In this document: piece by piece, positions 23,125 through 35,962 of the stretch | Numbering within the stretch: the stretch's first letter is position 1 | Layout: every line of letters begins with the position of its first letter | NCBI GenBank assembly: GCA_905331475.1 | Contig: CAJNYU010003776.1 | Coordinates: forward strand, 1-64,000 | Origin: Rotaria socialis | Taxonomy: Eukaryota; Rotifera; Eurotatoria; Philodinida; Philodinidae | Reading direction: 5' to 3' | Length of the DNA stretch: 64,000 nucleotides | Program-made: the position numbers and the translations under genes | The notes under the pieces: model-generated | What the model saw: the letters and a program-made list of their open reading frames with translations, nothing else | The model's database searches: none | What the model was told of the DNA's origin: nothing

Positions 23125-25638
23125 TTATCCTTTCATTGTTACTAATAATTTTCGTTTCAATTCAGATACACGTTGATTTTGATCGCTCCTATTTTTAAAT
23201 AAAATTTTGTTTCAAAAAGGAAAGACAAGAGAATGAATACATACGAAGTATTTTGGAGAAAAATCGAAAGAAGATTTTTTGTTGATTTTGGCAATAGCTG
23301 ATTAATATCAATGAGTGTTTGATAGATTTTATCAGGTTGATTATTCGCACGACGTAGACGTCCAGTTTGTTCATCCTAAAGATAGAACTAAATGATTCTC
23401 GTTAAGAAAAAGCCTTCGTCGTACTTTAACAAAGCCTAACGAAACAAGTAAACGTTCATTAAAATTACGTTCGCTTGTATTTGTCAATGTTAATCCTTTT
23501 AGAATATTTCCTATGAAAAGAATATAGTTAGATTATTCACAGGTGAAGCATTTCATAGTTACTAGCAATAGATGAACTATCATTTTGTAAGACAGAGTTA
23601 TCATTCCATATATCTTCAAGCAATTTTATAGCACGTTCAATTGATTGTTCATCATTCTAATACGAAAAAGAAATCTTTTAGAAAATCTTCAATTTGTTTT
23701 TTGAGTTTCACTCACTTTTAAATGTTCTTTAACTTTATCTATACTATTATAGATGGATAATTTATTATCTTTAGTCTAAAATATATAAAATTATGAAAAA
23801 TAAAACAAAATAAAACAAAATAATAAATAGAAATTACATCCGTAGTTGGTTGTAAACCAAAACTAAATGATGAACTAACATTAAAATCGAATTTAGCAAT
23901 CATATTTGATAGACCATTAACAGTTTCAGGTTTCGATGGAATCGTTGGTGAACCACCGAATTGAAAACCAGTTGTCTGTTGGATAGGATTCGTGCCGAAA
24001 AAGAACGATGGTGATTCGTTTTCATCTTGTTCTTCTTCTGCTTCTTGATAATCTTCATCATTTTCTCCTTCAACATCTTCTTCATCATCAGATTCATTTC
24101 CATCGTCTTGCTCTTCTTCTTCCTCATCGCTACCTTCATCATCACTAATCGAAAACGAAAACATACATTCATACGATGCGATATAATTCCGTCAACTTAC
24201 CTAAATGCCATTTGATTAATAAAACTCTTATTTTCGAGTACACTACGAACTTCGTCGATACCATCAAGACCAAAGCAATTTCCTATAAATATATTCTAGT
24301 TAGTTTAGATTTAGAAAAAAAACACAAGCAAAATGCCTACCATTCAAATCCAATACTTTTAATGATGGCATGTTTTTAACAGCTCGGGCAACTTCCAGGC
24401 CACCTTCAGTATGCATATCATTGCATCCGAGATATAATTCCTTGAAAAATAAATAATTCTCACTATTCAACGAAAGAAAGAAATTTTATACTTGAAGATT
24501 TTTATGTGAAACAATCGCTCGAGCAACAGCAATGGCACCTTTCGTACGAATCAGAGACGATTCAAGATTAATTATTTCTAATTTAGGAAGTTTTTCAATA
24601 GCTGATGCTAATTTTTGTGCTGCCGTTGTTATTGTATTATCATTGAGATCGATGACACGTAGATTTCGATTTCGTACAAACGCTGTAGCCAATGCTTCGA
24701 TACCTGGTGGTCGAATACCATTCTGTGGCATACGAATGACTTCTAGTGTACCAATAATCTAATATCAAAAATTCATATGAATTTCAACGCAAAAGGAAAA
24801 AGTTTACTTCAAATGCTTTCGCTAATGCTTGTGAACCTTCGATTTCAAGACGATTTCGACCAGCAATAAATTGTTTTAACGCAAATCGTTTTCCACCAGC
24901 AGCAATACTATTCTTATGGCATGCAATTAAAGCTTCAGCTAATAACTTGAAAACAAATAGAATGCATCTTATTATACTTGTTCCGAATTAAGATTATTTA
25001 CTTTTCCACCCATACTACCCATCCCACAATTATTCAAACGAAGTTCTTCAAGTGTAAAGCAAGCAGACGATGATAAAAATGTTTCAAGACCTTTAACACC
25101 AATTGGACCAAACGCATTATCACTTAAATTTATTTCAACTATATGAGATCCATTTGTTAAGAGACCTTGTGTTAATTTAATCTATTAAGAAATACAAAAT
25201 AATTTCTAGAACAAATATTCTATTGTGAATGCTAAATCTTACTAGTGATGGTGGTACTTCAGTTTTAAGTCGAGTTGTAAATAGATCATTCCATATTAAA
25301 CGCTAAAATAAACCAAATCGATTCAGGAAACATGAAATTAAATATTTACTTCGACTTCACTATGCTTTTCTAAAGCTTTGCCAATTGCAGTTGCTGCTTC
25401 TTCATTGATTGTATTACCTTCAAGACGTAATGCTTTTAATTTTTTATACTTGACAATTTCGTCGCATAGGTCTTTCACTAAATTTAATATTCACAAAAGA
25501 AAAAACGGAATTAAATTCGTTTCTTAATAAAGTCAACCATGTTTTACCGTCAGCAGCGCAATTGCCTTTTAAACCTCGATTCGCCCAAGATAATTCATGT
25601 TCAGTTGATTTTATACTTTTCGAAAGATTATCTGTCAT
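23125..25638 (-). CDS. RANGAP1: Ran GTPase-activating protein 1
   Basis: About ten short exons. The start at 25638 gives [18 protein letters not shown], and the first intron joins AAD to [20 protein letters not shown]. Leucine-rich repeats follow with family-typical strings: [62 protein letters not shown] and LKVLDLNGN. Then comes the acidic stretch [20 protein letters not shown], as in animal RanGAP1, and a C-terminal helical domain ending VTMKG and TAA 23125-23127. Role: activates GTP hydrolysis on Ran at the cytoplasmic face of nuclear pores. The acidic region also has FG-like FQFGG and FSFG motifs. The order and length fit a full gene. Confidence 0.92.
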
Positions 25639-26863
25639 GTTCGATTCGATTAAAGAGAATGTATACCGAAAAAAACCTGCACAAGATCTGAAAAGAATCC
25701 TATGTATAAAAAAAATTCTTTTTCAGTGCAAAATTTTCTCTCTATCTATTCTTTGTTCGTGATAATTGTGAACACACGCCAATAAGATTATTTAACTAAT
25801 CGATAGAGATCGCTCTTGATTTTTTATATTTCAAATAAGTATTTCATCGTAAAAGAAAACTAGGAAACAGAATTAATTTTAGTCGATGCCTTGCAGGAAT
25901 GTTCCAAAAGACTTGATAAATATTATTTAGTTAATTTTTTGCATGAATTAGATCCTATGATTAATTTGGCGAAAACAGCAATCTATTACTAGTATGTAAA
26001 TAAAAATAAAAGATTGATTATAATAATTATAGAGTAGACATAGTAAATATGCTAAAAATAGATCGTAGATTTGTTTTTCATGTATCCCTATACTACTGAA
26101 ATCAGTCAAGAAAAATCGAGGGAAGCAGAGAAAAAATTCAAGTGTTTCATTGACGATTTTATTTTTCAAGCTGTGCCTATTTAAAAAAAACTAACGACGA
26201 CATTTTCCAGGTAATGCGGTCGCTGTCAAGGGGGGAAAAAGATGAATTTCAATGCTACGAGACATTCTTTATTCGCACTTGCTATACTTCAGGCAAGCAA
26301 TTAATTGGTAGAAGTTTACTTTTTTTGGTACATATTTCATCACTTCTTACATTTCTTTTGAAAATACGTCTCTATCATCAGTATGTTTCTCTTAAATATT
26401 TTTACTAATCGTCAATATTATAGGAAAATCGAACAACTGACTATATGTTTTTTTGTTTGTTCGAGAATGAACGTTTGTTCATTGTGACGATGAAAAAGAA
26501 TTGGTGTTTTTTAAATGTTCGTTTTTTATCTTTCTTTGTTAAATATTCATAATGAGAAAAATCAAAAGAACATTGAGCATATGCATTTCTATTGTTGATT
26601 TTGGTATCACGTGGTGAGTAGCTGATTTCGACCGATGTATTGGTGGTGCACGTTCTGATCACGCCGTTTCTTTTTCTCTCTATATATAACCATTTGCTCC
26701 GCAGAGAGTTGACGTGCAGAACACACAAAAGCTATCGAGTGCAATACACAAGAATAGAGAAAAAAAAAACTCTTAGCGATGAAGAAAAGTATCAATAAAT
26801 CATTCACTATTTTTTTTCAGATAATATTTAAAAACAACCTTGTTCGATCATCCGTCTAACAAA
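25639..26863. promoter_or_regulatory. Divergent intergenic region with TATA box
   Basis: This spacer separates RanGAP1 (leftward) from the desaturase (rightward). A good TATA box TATATATAA lies at 26681-26689, placing a start near 26710. A pyrimidine tract and CAG at 26807-26820 may be a 5'UTR splice acceptor before the desaturase ATG. The rest holds only short meaningless frames. Confidence 0.45.
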
Positions 26864-28300
26864 ATGGTGTATATTGCGGAGGAATTAGAAAAAGCGGGTA
26901 CATCACTGGCATATATACCCAAGCCGTTAGAGTTACCAACAACAACATTTGAACAAAAAGCATTGTCAAATAATGAGTCATCATCAACAATGAATTCTGT
27001 ACAAGAAGAAGAAGATTTTATTAAAAATAATTATGTCGCACGAACTCTATTAAATGAATCTTCATTACCACCAATTACTTGGTCTAATTGGTACAAAGAA
27101 GTGAATTGGCCTCAAGCAACATTATTATGTCTCGAGCCTTTTATTGCATTGTATGGACTTTTTACAACATCGTTTGTATGGCAGACAACTGTATTTACTT
27201 TTTTTTGGTATTTTCTTACTGGCTTCGGTATCACTGCTGGTTATCATCGATTATTCGCTCATCGAGCGTATGAAGCAACATTAACATTACGATATTTGTT
27301 ATTGACGTTTGGCGCTGGTGCTGTTCAAGGATCAGCTCAATGGTGGTCGCGCGGACATCGAGCACATCATCGTTATACTGATACCGATCTTGATCCTTAC
27401 AATGCTCATAAAGGCGTTTTTTATTCTCATATAGGTTGGTTAATATTTAAACCACGTCGACGACCAGGTGTAGCCGACGTTACAGATTTAACTCGTGATA
27501 TAAGTATTCAATGGCAACATCGAAATTATTTAACGTTAGCATTTCTCATGTCATTTGTTATACCAACACTTATTTGTGGACTTGGCTGGGGTGATTATCG
27601 TGGGGGCTATTTTTTTGCTGGTGTTCTTCGTCTTGTATTCGTTCATCATTCAACATTTTGTGTTAATTCATTAGCTCATTATTTAGGAAATGCGCCATTC
27701 GATGATCGACATACACCACGTGATCATTTTATTACAGCACTTGTTACTCTCGGTGAAGGTTATCATAATTTTCATCATGAATTTCCGTCAGATTATCGAA
27801 ATGCACTTAAATGGTTTCAATATGATCCAACAAAATTGCTAATAGCATTTTTTAAAAGAGTCGGTCTTGCAAGTAATCTTAAAGAATTTCCTTCGAATGA
27901 AATAGAAAAAGGTCGTTATTCAATGGCATGCAAAGCACTGGATAAATTTGGTCAAACCATAAAATGGCCTAAGCAAAATTTAGAATTGCCTATTATTACA
28001 TTCGAACAATATCAAGATTTATCAAAGAAAGATGATGGTCGTGTTTTAATTTTAATTGCTGGCTTTATTCATGATGTTAGTCATTTTATTGATTCACACC
28101 CCGGTGGTCGAGCTATGATTAAAAATCTCGTTGGCAAAGATGCTACGGTCTCATTTTATGGTGGTGTACATGATCACAATACAGCTGCACACAATATACT
28201 TGCTATGATGCGAGTCGCTATATGTAAATATGGCGGTGAAGTTGAACATCTTAAAAAACGATTGGGACATGTTCAAACACCAACTCCAATATTTGCTTAA
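26864..28300 (+). CDS. Fungal-type delta-9 desaturase fused to cytochrome b5
   Basis: A 478-residue intronless frame from ATG 26864. The desaturase part has the three histidine boxes HRLFAH, HRAHHRY and HNFHHEF, plus family strings GITAGYHRL, QWWSRGHRAHHRYTDTDLDP and VHHSTFCVNSLAHYLG, and several membrane segments. The C-terminal 110 residues are a cytochrome b5 domain (LIAGFIHDVSHFIDSHPGG, with heme His in HPGG and a second His in GGVHDH). Reaction: puts a cis double bond at C9 of stearoyl/palmitoyl-CoA in the ER, with the fused b5 feeding electrons. Animal SCDs lack the fused b5; the fusion and these strings match yeast/fungal OLE1. The intronless state among intron-rich neighbours agrees with horizontal origin. 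Confidence 0.95.
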   Translation: MVYIAEELEKAGTSLAYIPKPLELPTTTFEQKALSNNESSSTMNSVQEEEDFIKNNYVARTLLNESSLPPITWSNWYKEVNWPQATLLCLEPFIALYGLFTTSFVWQTTVFTFFWYFLTGFGITAGYHRLFAHRAYEATLTLRYLLLTFGAGAVQGSAQWWSRGHRAHHRYTDTDLDPYNAHKGVFYSHIGWLIFKPRRRPGVADVTDLTRDISIQWQHRNYLTLAFLMSFVIPTLICGLGWGDYRGGYFFAGVLRLVFVHHSTFCVNSLAHYLGNAPFDDRHTPRDHFITALVTLGEGYHNFHHEFPSDYRNALKWFQYDPTKLLIAFFKRVGLASNLKEFPSNEIEKGRYSMACKALDKFGQTIKWPKQNLELPIITFEQYQDLSKKDDGRVLILIAGFIHDVSHFIDSHPGGRAMIKNLVGKDATVSFYGGVHDHNTAAHNILAMMRVAICKYGGEVEHLKKRLGHVQTPTPIFA

Positions 28301-28360
28301 AATAAATATTGTTTTCCTTCATTCTATCAGTTTTATCGTTGATTGTAACGTGTCCATTTC

Positions 28361-28385
28361 TTTCTTCTTCTTCTTCTTCTTCTTT
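28361..28385 (+). repeat. (CTT)n microsatellite
   Basis: An eight-unit run of TTC/CTT just downstream of the desaturase stop, probably in its 3'UTR. Confidence 0.9.
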
Positions 28386-28498
28386 ATGCTCTGTAGCATA
28401 TTCTCAGTAAGAGAAAATAAAGACATAGAGAGCATTGTTTTGGGATTTATCACATCAGACGAACGTTTTAGTTACAGAAAAAAGAATATTTATAAATA

Positions 28499-31400
28499 CT
28501 AAAATCGTGTACTAGTTATATTATCATCATCATCATCATCATCATCTTGAATATCAACATGGACGAAGAGAGTTGAATGAGTTAGATCGTTATTATTAGC
28601 TCGTAAATGTATATGACGATAACCTATTGAAAAATAAAATCAACATAGAACAATAGTAGAACAGAAAGATTTTAAATGCTTACCTGTTTGCATCATTGTT
28701 AATGGTAAGCAAAAATATGCAAGTTTATCATCAAGTGTAAATGAGTCACGATCGTAAACAGAAAAATAGACCAGTGCCAATTGTGAATATTTGATATTAA
28801 ACGAAAACTTTTCATTCCATATTGGATCTAAACCATTGTTCTCGATAACTTTAGTTTTTTGAATTTTTTGGTCACAAGGTACACCTTGTATGGATATCAT
28901 TACATAGGGATCGGGTATATCGGATATATCTGTCTTTGATCGAGATAAAAATTGTGCACTGATTATTGTTAGAGTTAAAACTTTAGCCTGATCAAGATCA
29001 AGCTTAGGATTTAATGGATTATAATCGGTTTCATGCGCATTAATTAAATATGTTGGCTTGAGCACATAACCACAGCCACCATTATCGAGAAATTTTCCAT
29101 AACATAATGGCATAATGTCATCTTCATTCTGAAAGTTTAAAGCAGCCATTTGTATGCCATGTATCCAAGCAGTAACTGGATTTGCATTACTAGAATCTTG
29201 TCTGAAACCGCCGGGGTAAGTTCTAAGAGTTCGCCATGTTGTTTGCAATATCAAACTAGTTGGGTCGCTACGTGATAATTTTTCAAAACGAGTTTCAGCC
29301 AATGATGATGAATGCCATGATGAATCTTGATTTAGAGAAAAAAACGTTTTGTCTTTTAATTTAAATTCTCATTACTTACAATTATGTTTTGCATAATCAT
29401 AATCACGATATGGAACATTTTGTAAGAAGATAAATAATTCACCGAGATTATATTGCATTCTCTAAAATATTAAATAGTTAAACATAGATTGCGAAAGAAA
29501 ATAGACCGATGACAACGTACCTTACTTGGTGGATCAAAAATTGGATCATCATCATCTTCTGATTGTATTATGATATTTGGTTTTGTGGCTTTTGTAGTTT
29601 TTCTACTCTAAAAATAATTCAACAAGATGTCTTGTTTCGAAAGAAAAGGCACCAACTGGATACATACGCGAACAATAACTTTGTATTTTAAATCTTCTGG
29701 CGATGGTAAATATCTTGGATTTGCTGCATGAACCAAAGGTTCTTTAAGTAATTGATCTTCATGAAAAACAAATATGTTGTAAAATATTCATCATAAGAGT
29801 TTATACTTACCTCCGAGGATACTTTCTAAGATTCGAGCCATTTCGTTTTGTTGTTCAAGTGAACAATGATTTTCTATATTTAAAATAACTGGATATCTAT
29901 ATAGAAGGATCATTCGGTTAAAAAACAAATTTTTAAGTGCAGTTTTACGGTGATGTTTTAAAAAGATTCGGTTCCATATAGCGAATAATTGATTCGAATG
30001 AACATGGTTTTACAAGTGTATATCCATGAGTAACTATCGGTTTACCATCGCTACCGTCATAACAGTCGAGTTCAACAGCTCGACAACCGGCCAATAATGC
30101 TCGATTATAAGCTTCTGGATTACTTTCACCGGATAATTGGCCATAGAATAAATATCTATAAGAGAAAATAAAGCGTTTTGTTTTTGTAAACAATGAATTT
30201 CGTGAAAATAAATCCCTTACGTATTATGAGAAGTATTGATATAGTAATCGCATAGTGGTCTAGGAAATACAAAGAATGGTGCTAATTAAAATATTATATT
30301 TAACCTCACTTTTATATACCTTGTCATGTTCTGATATATCTGCCGCGCATGTGATGGGTTTACTATATCAAAATCACCTGATAATAGCATATTTCGAAAA
30401 CCTGAAATAAGTAATTGATTATTATCTAATCTTTCTTTACATAACTGTATATCTGAAGCAAGATCTCGATTTACAAAAATATGCAAACTAAAGAAAAACT
30501 CTAACATTTGCCTTTACTTAATTAATAAAATGTTTCTGAAATTATACGTACCATCAAGACTTAATTGACCTTTCTGCCTGAATCCTGTATCCAATTCAAA
30601 TTCATCGATTAATTCTTGTGCTTGCTCTGGCTTTTCAATTGATTCACGAATAATTTGATCTCGACCATCGTGAGTCTTTACGTTGATTGTTAATTTTTGC
30701 TAAATAGAAAAATGAACTTTTAGATTTAAAAAAAAAAGTTGACGTCATATTTACATTTTGTACTATTCTCAAAAATGATAATAACTCATCGACATTCATA
30801 TGAACATTTTCGATTGAATGTGAACGTCCATTTTCAGTGTACCTAAATGAATAATGTGAGCGCTTTTAGTTTAATAAAAAGTCATCTTACTGCTTCATTA
30901 TTTCATAGAGATCTTTTCGTTGAGTTAATAATTGAAAGAAACCAACAAATTCTTCCGGACTTAACAAACCTTCTTGACTTTTATCTGCTTTCTAAAAAAG
31001 TCGACAAAGAAAATATTTCATAGTAGACCAAAATGTTTTATTTTTATACGCGAAAAAGTTGTTCAAACACTGTATACGGTACTTTCACATTAAGTGAATT
31101 AGTCAGTAACCTTCGACATTCTCGTTTCGATAATGTATTCGATCGATCTTTATCCGCTTCACGAAAATAATTTAAAATCCAACTTTGAAAAGAAAAGGAG
31201 AAATCATTATTTAGATTGAGATAGAAAAAGAAAGAAAATCCTACTTTTCTTCTGTAATTAAATGTCGTTGACTTTTATGTGCATGTTGATCAATTAAATT
31301 GTGTACACCTACTATCCATAAATTTCTAGTCGTTACATCCGGTGCCATCAAATGAACTTCATTTCGATGATTATTATACATGATTGTAAATGCAAGATCT

Positions 31401-32517
31401 TCCTGAATAGGATTTTATGCAAAGAAATCAAGACAGTGGGGTTCAATATATACCTCAGAAACGCTGATCGAACCATTTCTAACCAGTTGATCAAATGTTC
31501 GCGAGCGAAAACCAGACCGAACTTCATCAATATCTTTGATACGATCTAATATGTCAGATACGGGAAATTCGAAATTAATATAGAAAGATTTCTTTCCTAA
31601 TTAAATGTATGCTTCGATAAGGTGTAAAAATTTAATGGAGAGCTTGTGTGCCGTGAAGGTTTTACCATCAGTGAAACAGTTAGTGGCGGCGAATGAGATT
31701 TCTCATGGTAGAACATAGAAGCATTGGCAATACTATAGTCTTCACATACTGCCTTTTCTATCCTTCTGAAATGAACGATTGATTCGTTCTGTTGAACTCT
31801 TGGAGTATGAGAAAATTCCACTTTGAACTCTGCGTGCTTTTGCTTTTTGGAAAATGTCACGATCTTATTTAGATCACCATAACTTGATCATAAAAATATG
31901 TAAGAGGCATATATCACTATAGGTTTGCTAAAGTAGACATAAAAGTACGGCCTATACTTTCTACTTCAACCCACCTTTCGTTTATCAAAAGGTAAACTGA
32001 AAAACAACTGTAGCACTTGGCTACCGATAAGAAATTTTCATTGTAGATATCATGGTGTATGCATCATTTTTTGAGCTAACTTTTTTTTCAATCGTATCAC
32101 AATCGAACAACCCTAATGTATGATAAATATTCGTTTGAAATGAATATCCTGAAGAAGATTGTAGTTAAAAGTAATCAAATGTTTAGAGTACATATTTCCC
32201 GTGTATATTGATTCATAACGAAGAAACTTTCACTGGTAAAATAAAAAGTCTCACGCTGATATTTTATGTTTGGCAATAGCAATTATTCGTGTCGCATATC
32301 ATAGAATTGAGTCGCAATTTTGTTTTTTATTATCTTACTTACATATTCTTGGCTTGCCAAAAGTTTTACGCGATTCTTCGTAGGATATAAAGTCTTCATG
32401 TTCATGAAGAAAAAATCGGCGAGGATATTTTTTGCCGTTGATTTTTTGTTTGACCAAAATTGTTCCAAATTTCAGTTGATTGAGAACATCTGTCGTACGT
32501 TTTTCGTCGTTACTCAT
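28499..32517 (-). CDS. Phosphoinositide phospholipase C, second paralogue
   Basis: Start at 32517 (MSNDEKRTTDVLNQLKFG), a PH-domain first exon (about 32517-32342). After a roughly 750-bp intron the PH domain continues (DIDEVRSGFRSRTF). EF-hand region: ADKDRSNTLSKRECRRLL and SPEEFVGFFQLLTQ. X box: NTSHNT, CRAVELDCYDG, PIVTHGYTL and NIENHCSLEQQ, so all four catalytic positions are kept. Linker: LPSPEDLKYKVIV. Y box: TYPGGFRQDSSNANPVTAWI then HGIQMAALNFQ. C2: IPDPYVMISIQG and NNGLDPIWNEKF. The C-terminus is an unusual Asp8 run from a GAT microsatellite followed by NITSTRF and a TAG at 28499-28501. It shares domain order and exon style with the PLC at 18544-22050 but lacks its Ser/Arg insert. Confidence 0.9.
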
Positions 32518-35500
32518 TGATGTCGATGATGGTTTTTGGTATTCTTGAGAGTTCGAAAAGAAGAGAAAAAAAATAAACTAGCATGCGGAAGATATATTCT
32601 TTTTCATTCTATTTTTACCAAAGGTGCATGTCGTATCAATGTTTTAGACTATAAAAATTTTATAGACATATTATGAATCCGCAAGTCGTGCTCTTTGCTT
32701 TGTAATAACTGTATTCGAAAGCGTAGAATTTGCGATTTTTCTAGATGTGATGTATATAAAAGAATGAGAATCAAAGCATTTTTCAGAAGAACCCCAAGTC
32801 GTTCTCTTGATATTTCTGCATCGATGATTACGAACCGCAAATGTGCGTATTGAAAACGACATCACATGTTTTCTTCTCAAATCTAATTAAACTAGTCAAC
32901 AAATAGCGATCCCAGGTGAGCCTTGCGTGATTTGAATAAGAAAAAAATTATACGAAAAACACAATGGATGTACCTTTTTTCGAAAAAAAATATTTCTCAT
33001 GCTTAAGTCGAAAGTATTTGTATGATACCGTTGGATGATCAGCGATATGACAATAGCACGGAGGCGGATGAAACCTGGCTAAATAATATTTTTATTCATA
33101 ATTCGAAGATACTGCTAATCTTATGAAATGCTTTTTCGTTAGAAAAAAACTGATTGTTAACAGCAAATTTTACTATCTCTTAGGCGACTTAGAGGATAAA
33201 AATGAACGAAGAGGATTATTTTAGTGAATTTCATATCAAAGTTCGGAGTAATGTTAATGAATTCAAGGATAGAATGATTGAAAATAAATTATTAATTAAC
33301 GCACGCAATAGGATGCCACGATACCTTGAATTAAATAATAAAAGTATTCTAATTTTGTCCAATTAGCATACTAAATCGTTAGCTGATGGAACAGTTGCAA
33401 AGTGATGACTGTAACCGTTTAGTCAAATTTACTTTCCTACTATCCTAATCGTTAATATTGCCTTCAGCTGGCTGTTTCGCTTCATCGAATAGTATATTAG
33501 AAGTATGAAGTGGTATGTTGCTTTCTATTTTGTTTTTGACGGCATGTTTTTGCATATTTATTTAACATCGGAACGTTCGAAGAAAAATTGTCTCCCTTTT
33601 GTAATTTGAAAGGAGGTATCGATTTTAAATTATCAATTAATATTTTCAAAACTATGAAATTTGACTACTTTTTAGATAGACTTTATTAATATGCGTAAAT
33701 TAAGAAAACAAAAAGCATATACGACATTTTTCTTTTAATTTTCCACGTGATCTTATCACCGTATAGACACGAAAATGTTAGGCAAAATAGAAAAACTGGT
33801 CAGAACACTTAATTGCAATGCACACTTTTTGTTAAAATCTAGGGTATCGTAAAACTTCACTATACTGACGAAAGTATATTATACATCAGTTACAAACGAT
33901 ATTATTTTATTACTCACCGTCGCTGTGTAACTGTCAATGCAATGTCCCACCTGTAGATTAAGGTTCGTGAAATAATATCATTTGTGTAGAACTGAAAAAA
34001 CCTATCGAACGATTTACAATTCCAAATCGATCACTATTTATCAAGTACCATAGGGAGAAAATTATTCATCGGTGTCCCCAAGTTGAATGAACACGCAAGC
34101 AATGCCATCTGAAACAAGAAAGAAAAGAAAAAAGGCACTTTATCAAAGGCCCATATACGATTCGATACAGTGTAGAGAAAAAAGAACTCCTATTTTGTAT
34201 ATAGCTCAAAATAGATTTCGAATGAACACAACAGAGCATGAAACTATAGGAAATAGATAACGGATGTTACATTAGTTCTAGGTTAATTGTAGCTTGAATA
34301 TTTCGTGATAGCAACTCGTTGAGAAGACGTGATAAATTTTCTTTTCACAAGAGGGAACATTCTTGGCGAGTTTTTAGACTTTAGGAACGATTCATACATA
34401 TATATTTCTAACGACTTGTCCTATTAAAATGTGTTTCGGAGTAATCAGTGAAATTGAAAAGATGAGGTTACTTTCAGAAATATAAATTAGTGATACGCTA
34501 TATATTTAACAGCTCATTATACGTTGAAGAATGCTCCATGAAGCACATAATAGAAAAAAGAATATGACTTTTGTTATAGTTATTGTCATAAAAATCAAAT
34601 TGGTAGTCAAACTGCTACATGTGGTACTCTTGTAAGAGTCAACATTGGAACGAAATTGGATTGTGATTAGATTTAGCAACGATCAAATCCTGTTATTGTC
34701 AATAATTATTAAGAACTTCAAAAGACTTGATCGTTTCACGATCCGTCTTTATTACGGTAGAAGTGAAGATACACTATCAAAAAATGTTCCTGAAAGCCAG
34801 AAAAATACCGATTTTACGTTCCGATGCTACAAACAATGAAATATATAATTTATGATGATGATCGTAGCCACCACGTGTTGACTAGGAAAGCGATTGACAT
34901 GGGCCGAAAAATAAATTATGTTTATTCAATTTTTGTTTCTAATTAAATTGTTTAAATCGGCGCGTCGATGAGAAAGAATAGTAAGGGCAATCTGACGGCA
35001 CCATTACAATACAATGAAATAATATTGTCATAAATTCTTTCGGAATTAAGTAAACATTGAATGACTTTCTTCTTTTAATTACTAATAACATGATTGATTA
35101 CGGTCAATAAGCAATATCCTGCACAATATTAGGTCAGATAATGAGCTAATAACACTTATCTGTGATACAATGAGTACAAACAGAACAAACGATAACCTTA
35201 ACACTTTCAATATCATGCTGAAATAATATTTATAGAGAATTTCTTTCGATGTATGACACAAGCGAGCGATCGGAAAAACTTTTCATTCAAAATAAATTAC
35301 GGATCTAATTCATATATAATATATATATATATTGATTAGTTTAAATGCTGATGCAGAACTACCCATTGCGTTTGATCCCAAGAGCTGATCACAAAACACG
35401 TTTGCCTACTGCCATAAACAGTAAACATGCGATAGTTAACCACGAATGAGAATTTCAATATGATAGTACTAATTTACATATCATCATTCAACTTCATACT

Positions 35501-35962
35501 GGCATCATGGCAGTTTTCTATCGTCTCTTCATTAAGAATAATCAATCAACAAATAAGACGTATTATTGTTTTCGAATGAAAATTTTCCAATAAACAAACT
35601 AAAGAAAACATAAAGATTATTGTACAGTATACTCAGCAATAGTAATTCATGCATTTATAATCGTAGACAATTAAAACTAGAATTATTTAATAAAAAAATG
35701 AAGCACTTCTATAGCGAGAACAAGTTGACCTGTTCGAATAGTATTGAGACGATCATTTATTCTGCTACGCTTGATAACGCTAATACTTTCGGGAGAACAA
35801 AATTCTCGTTTTCACTTGTTTGTGTAACAGATGGATGATGAAAAGTTATTTTCATGTGAATGATTTAGTATTCAAAAAAGGAGCAAACTAATCGCCCGGT
35901 AAAAAAGACCAGTGTTGTCTTTTTTTCTTTTCTCTGAATTATATTTGAAATAAATAAAAATA
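32518..35962. other. Long gene-poor AT-rich stretch
   Basis: Nearly 3.5 kb with no recognisable gene. A 54-codon frame at about 33202-33366 (MNEEDYFSEFHIKVRS) resembles coding sequence but has no family or splice partners. A (TA)n tract lies near 35316-35331. The other short frames on both strands show no domains. It may include the PLC promoter next to 32517. Confidence 0.45.

Noticed and set aside
31597..31860. 87-codon minus frame
   Set aside because: Lies in the long first intron of the second PLC; neighbouring PH exons join without it.
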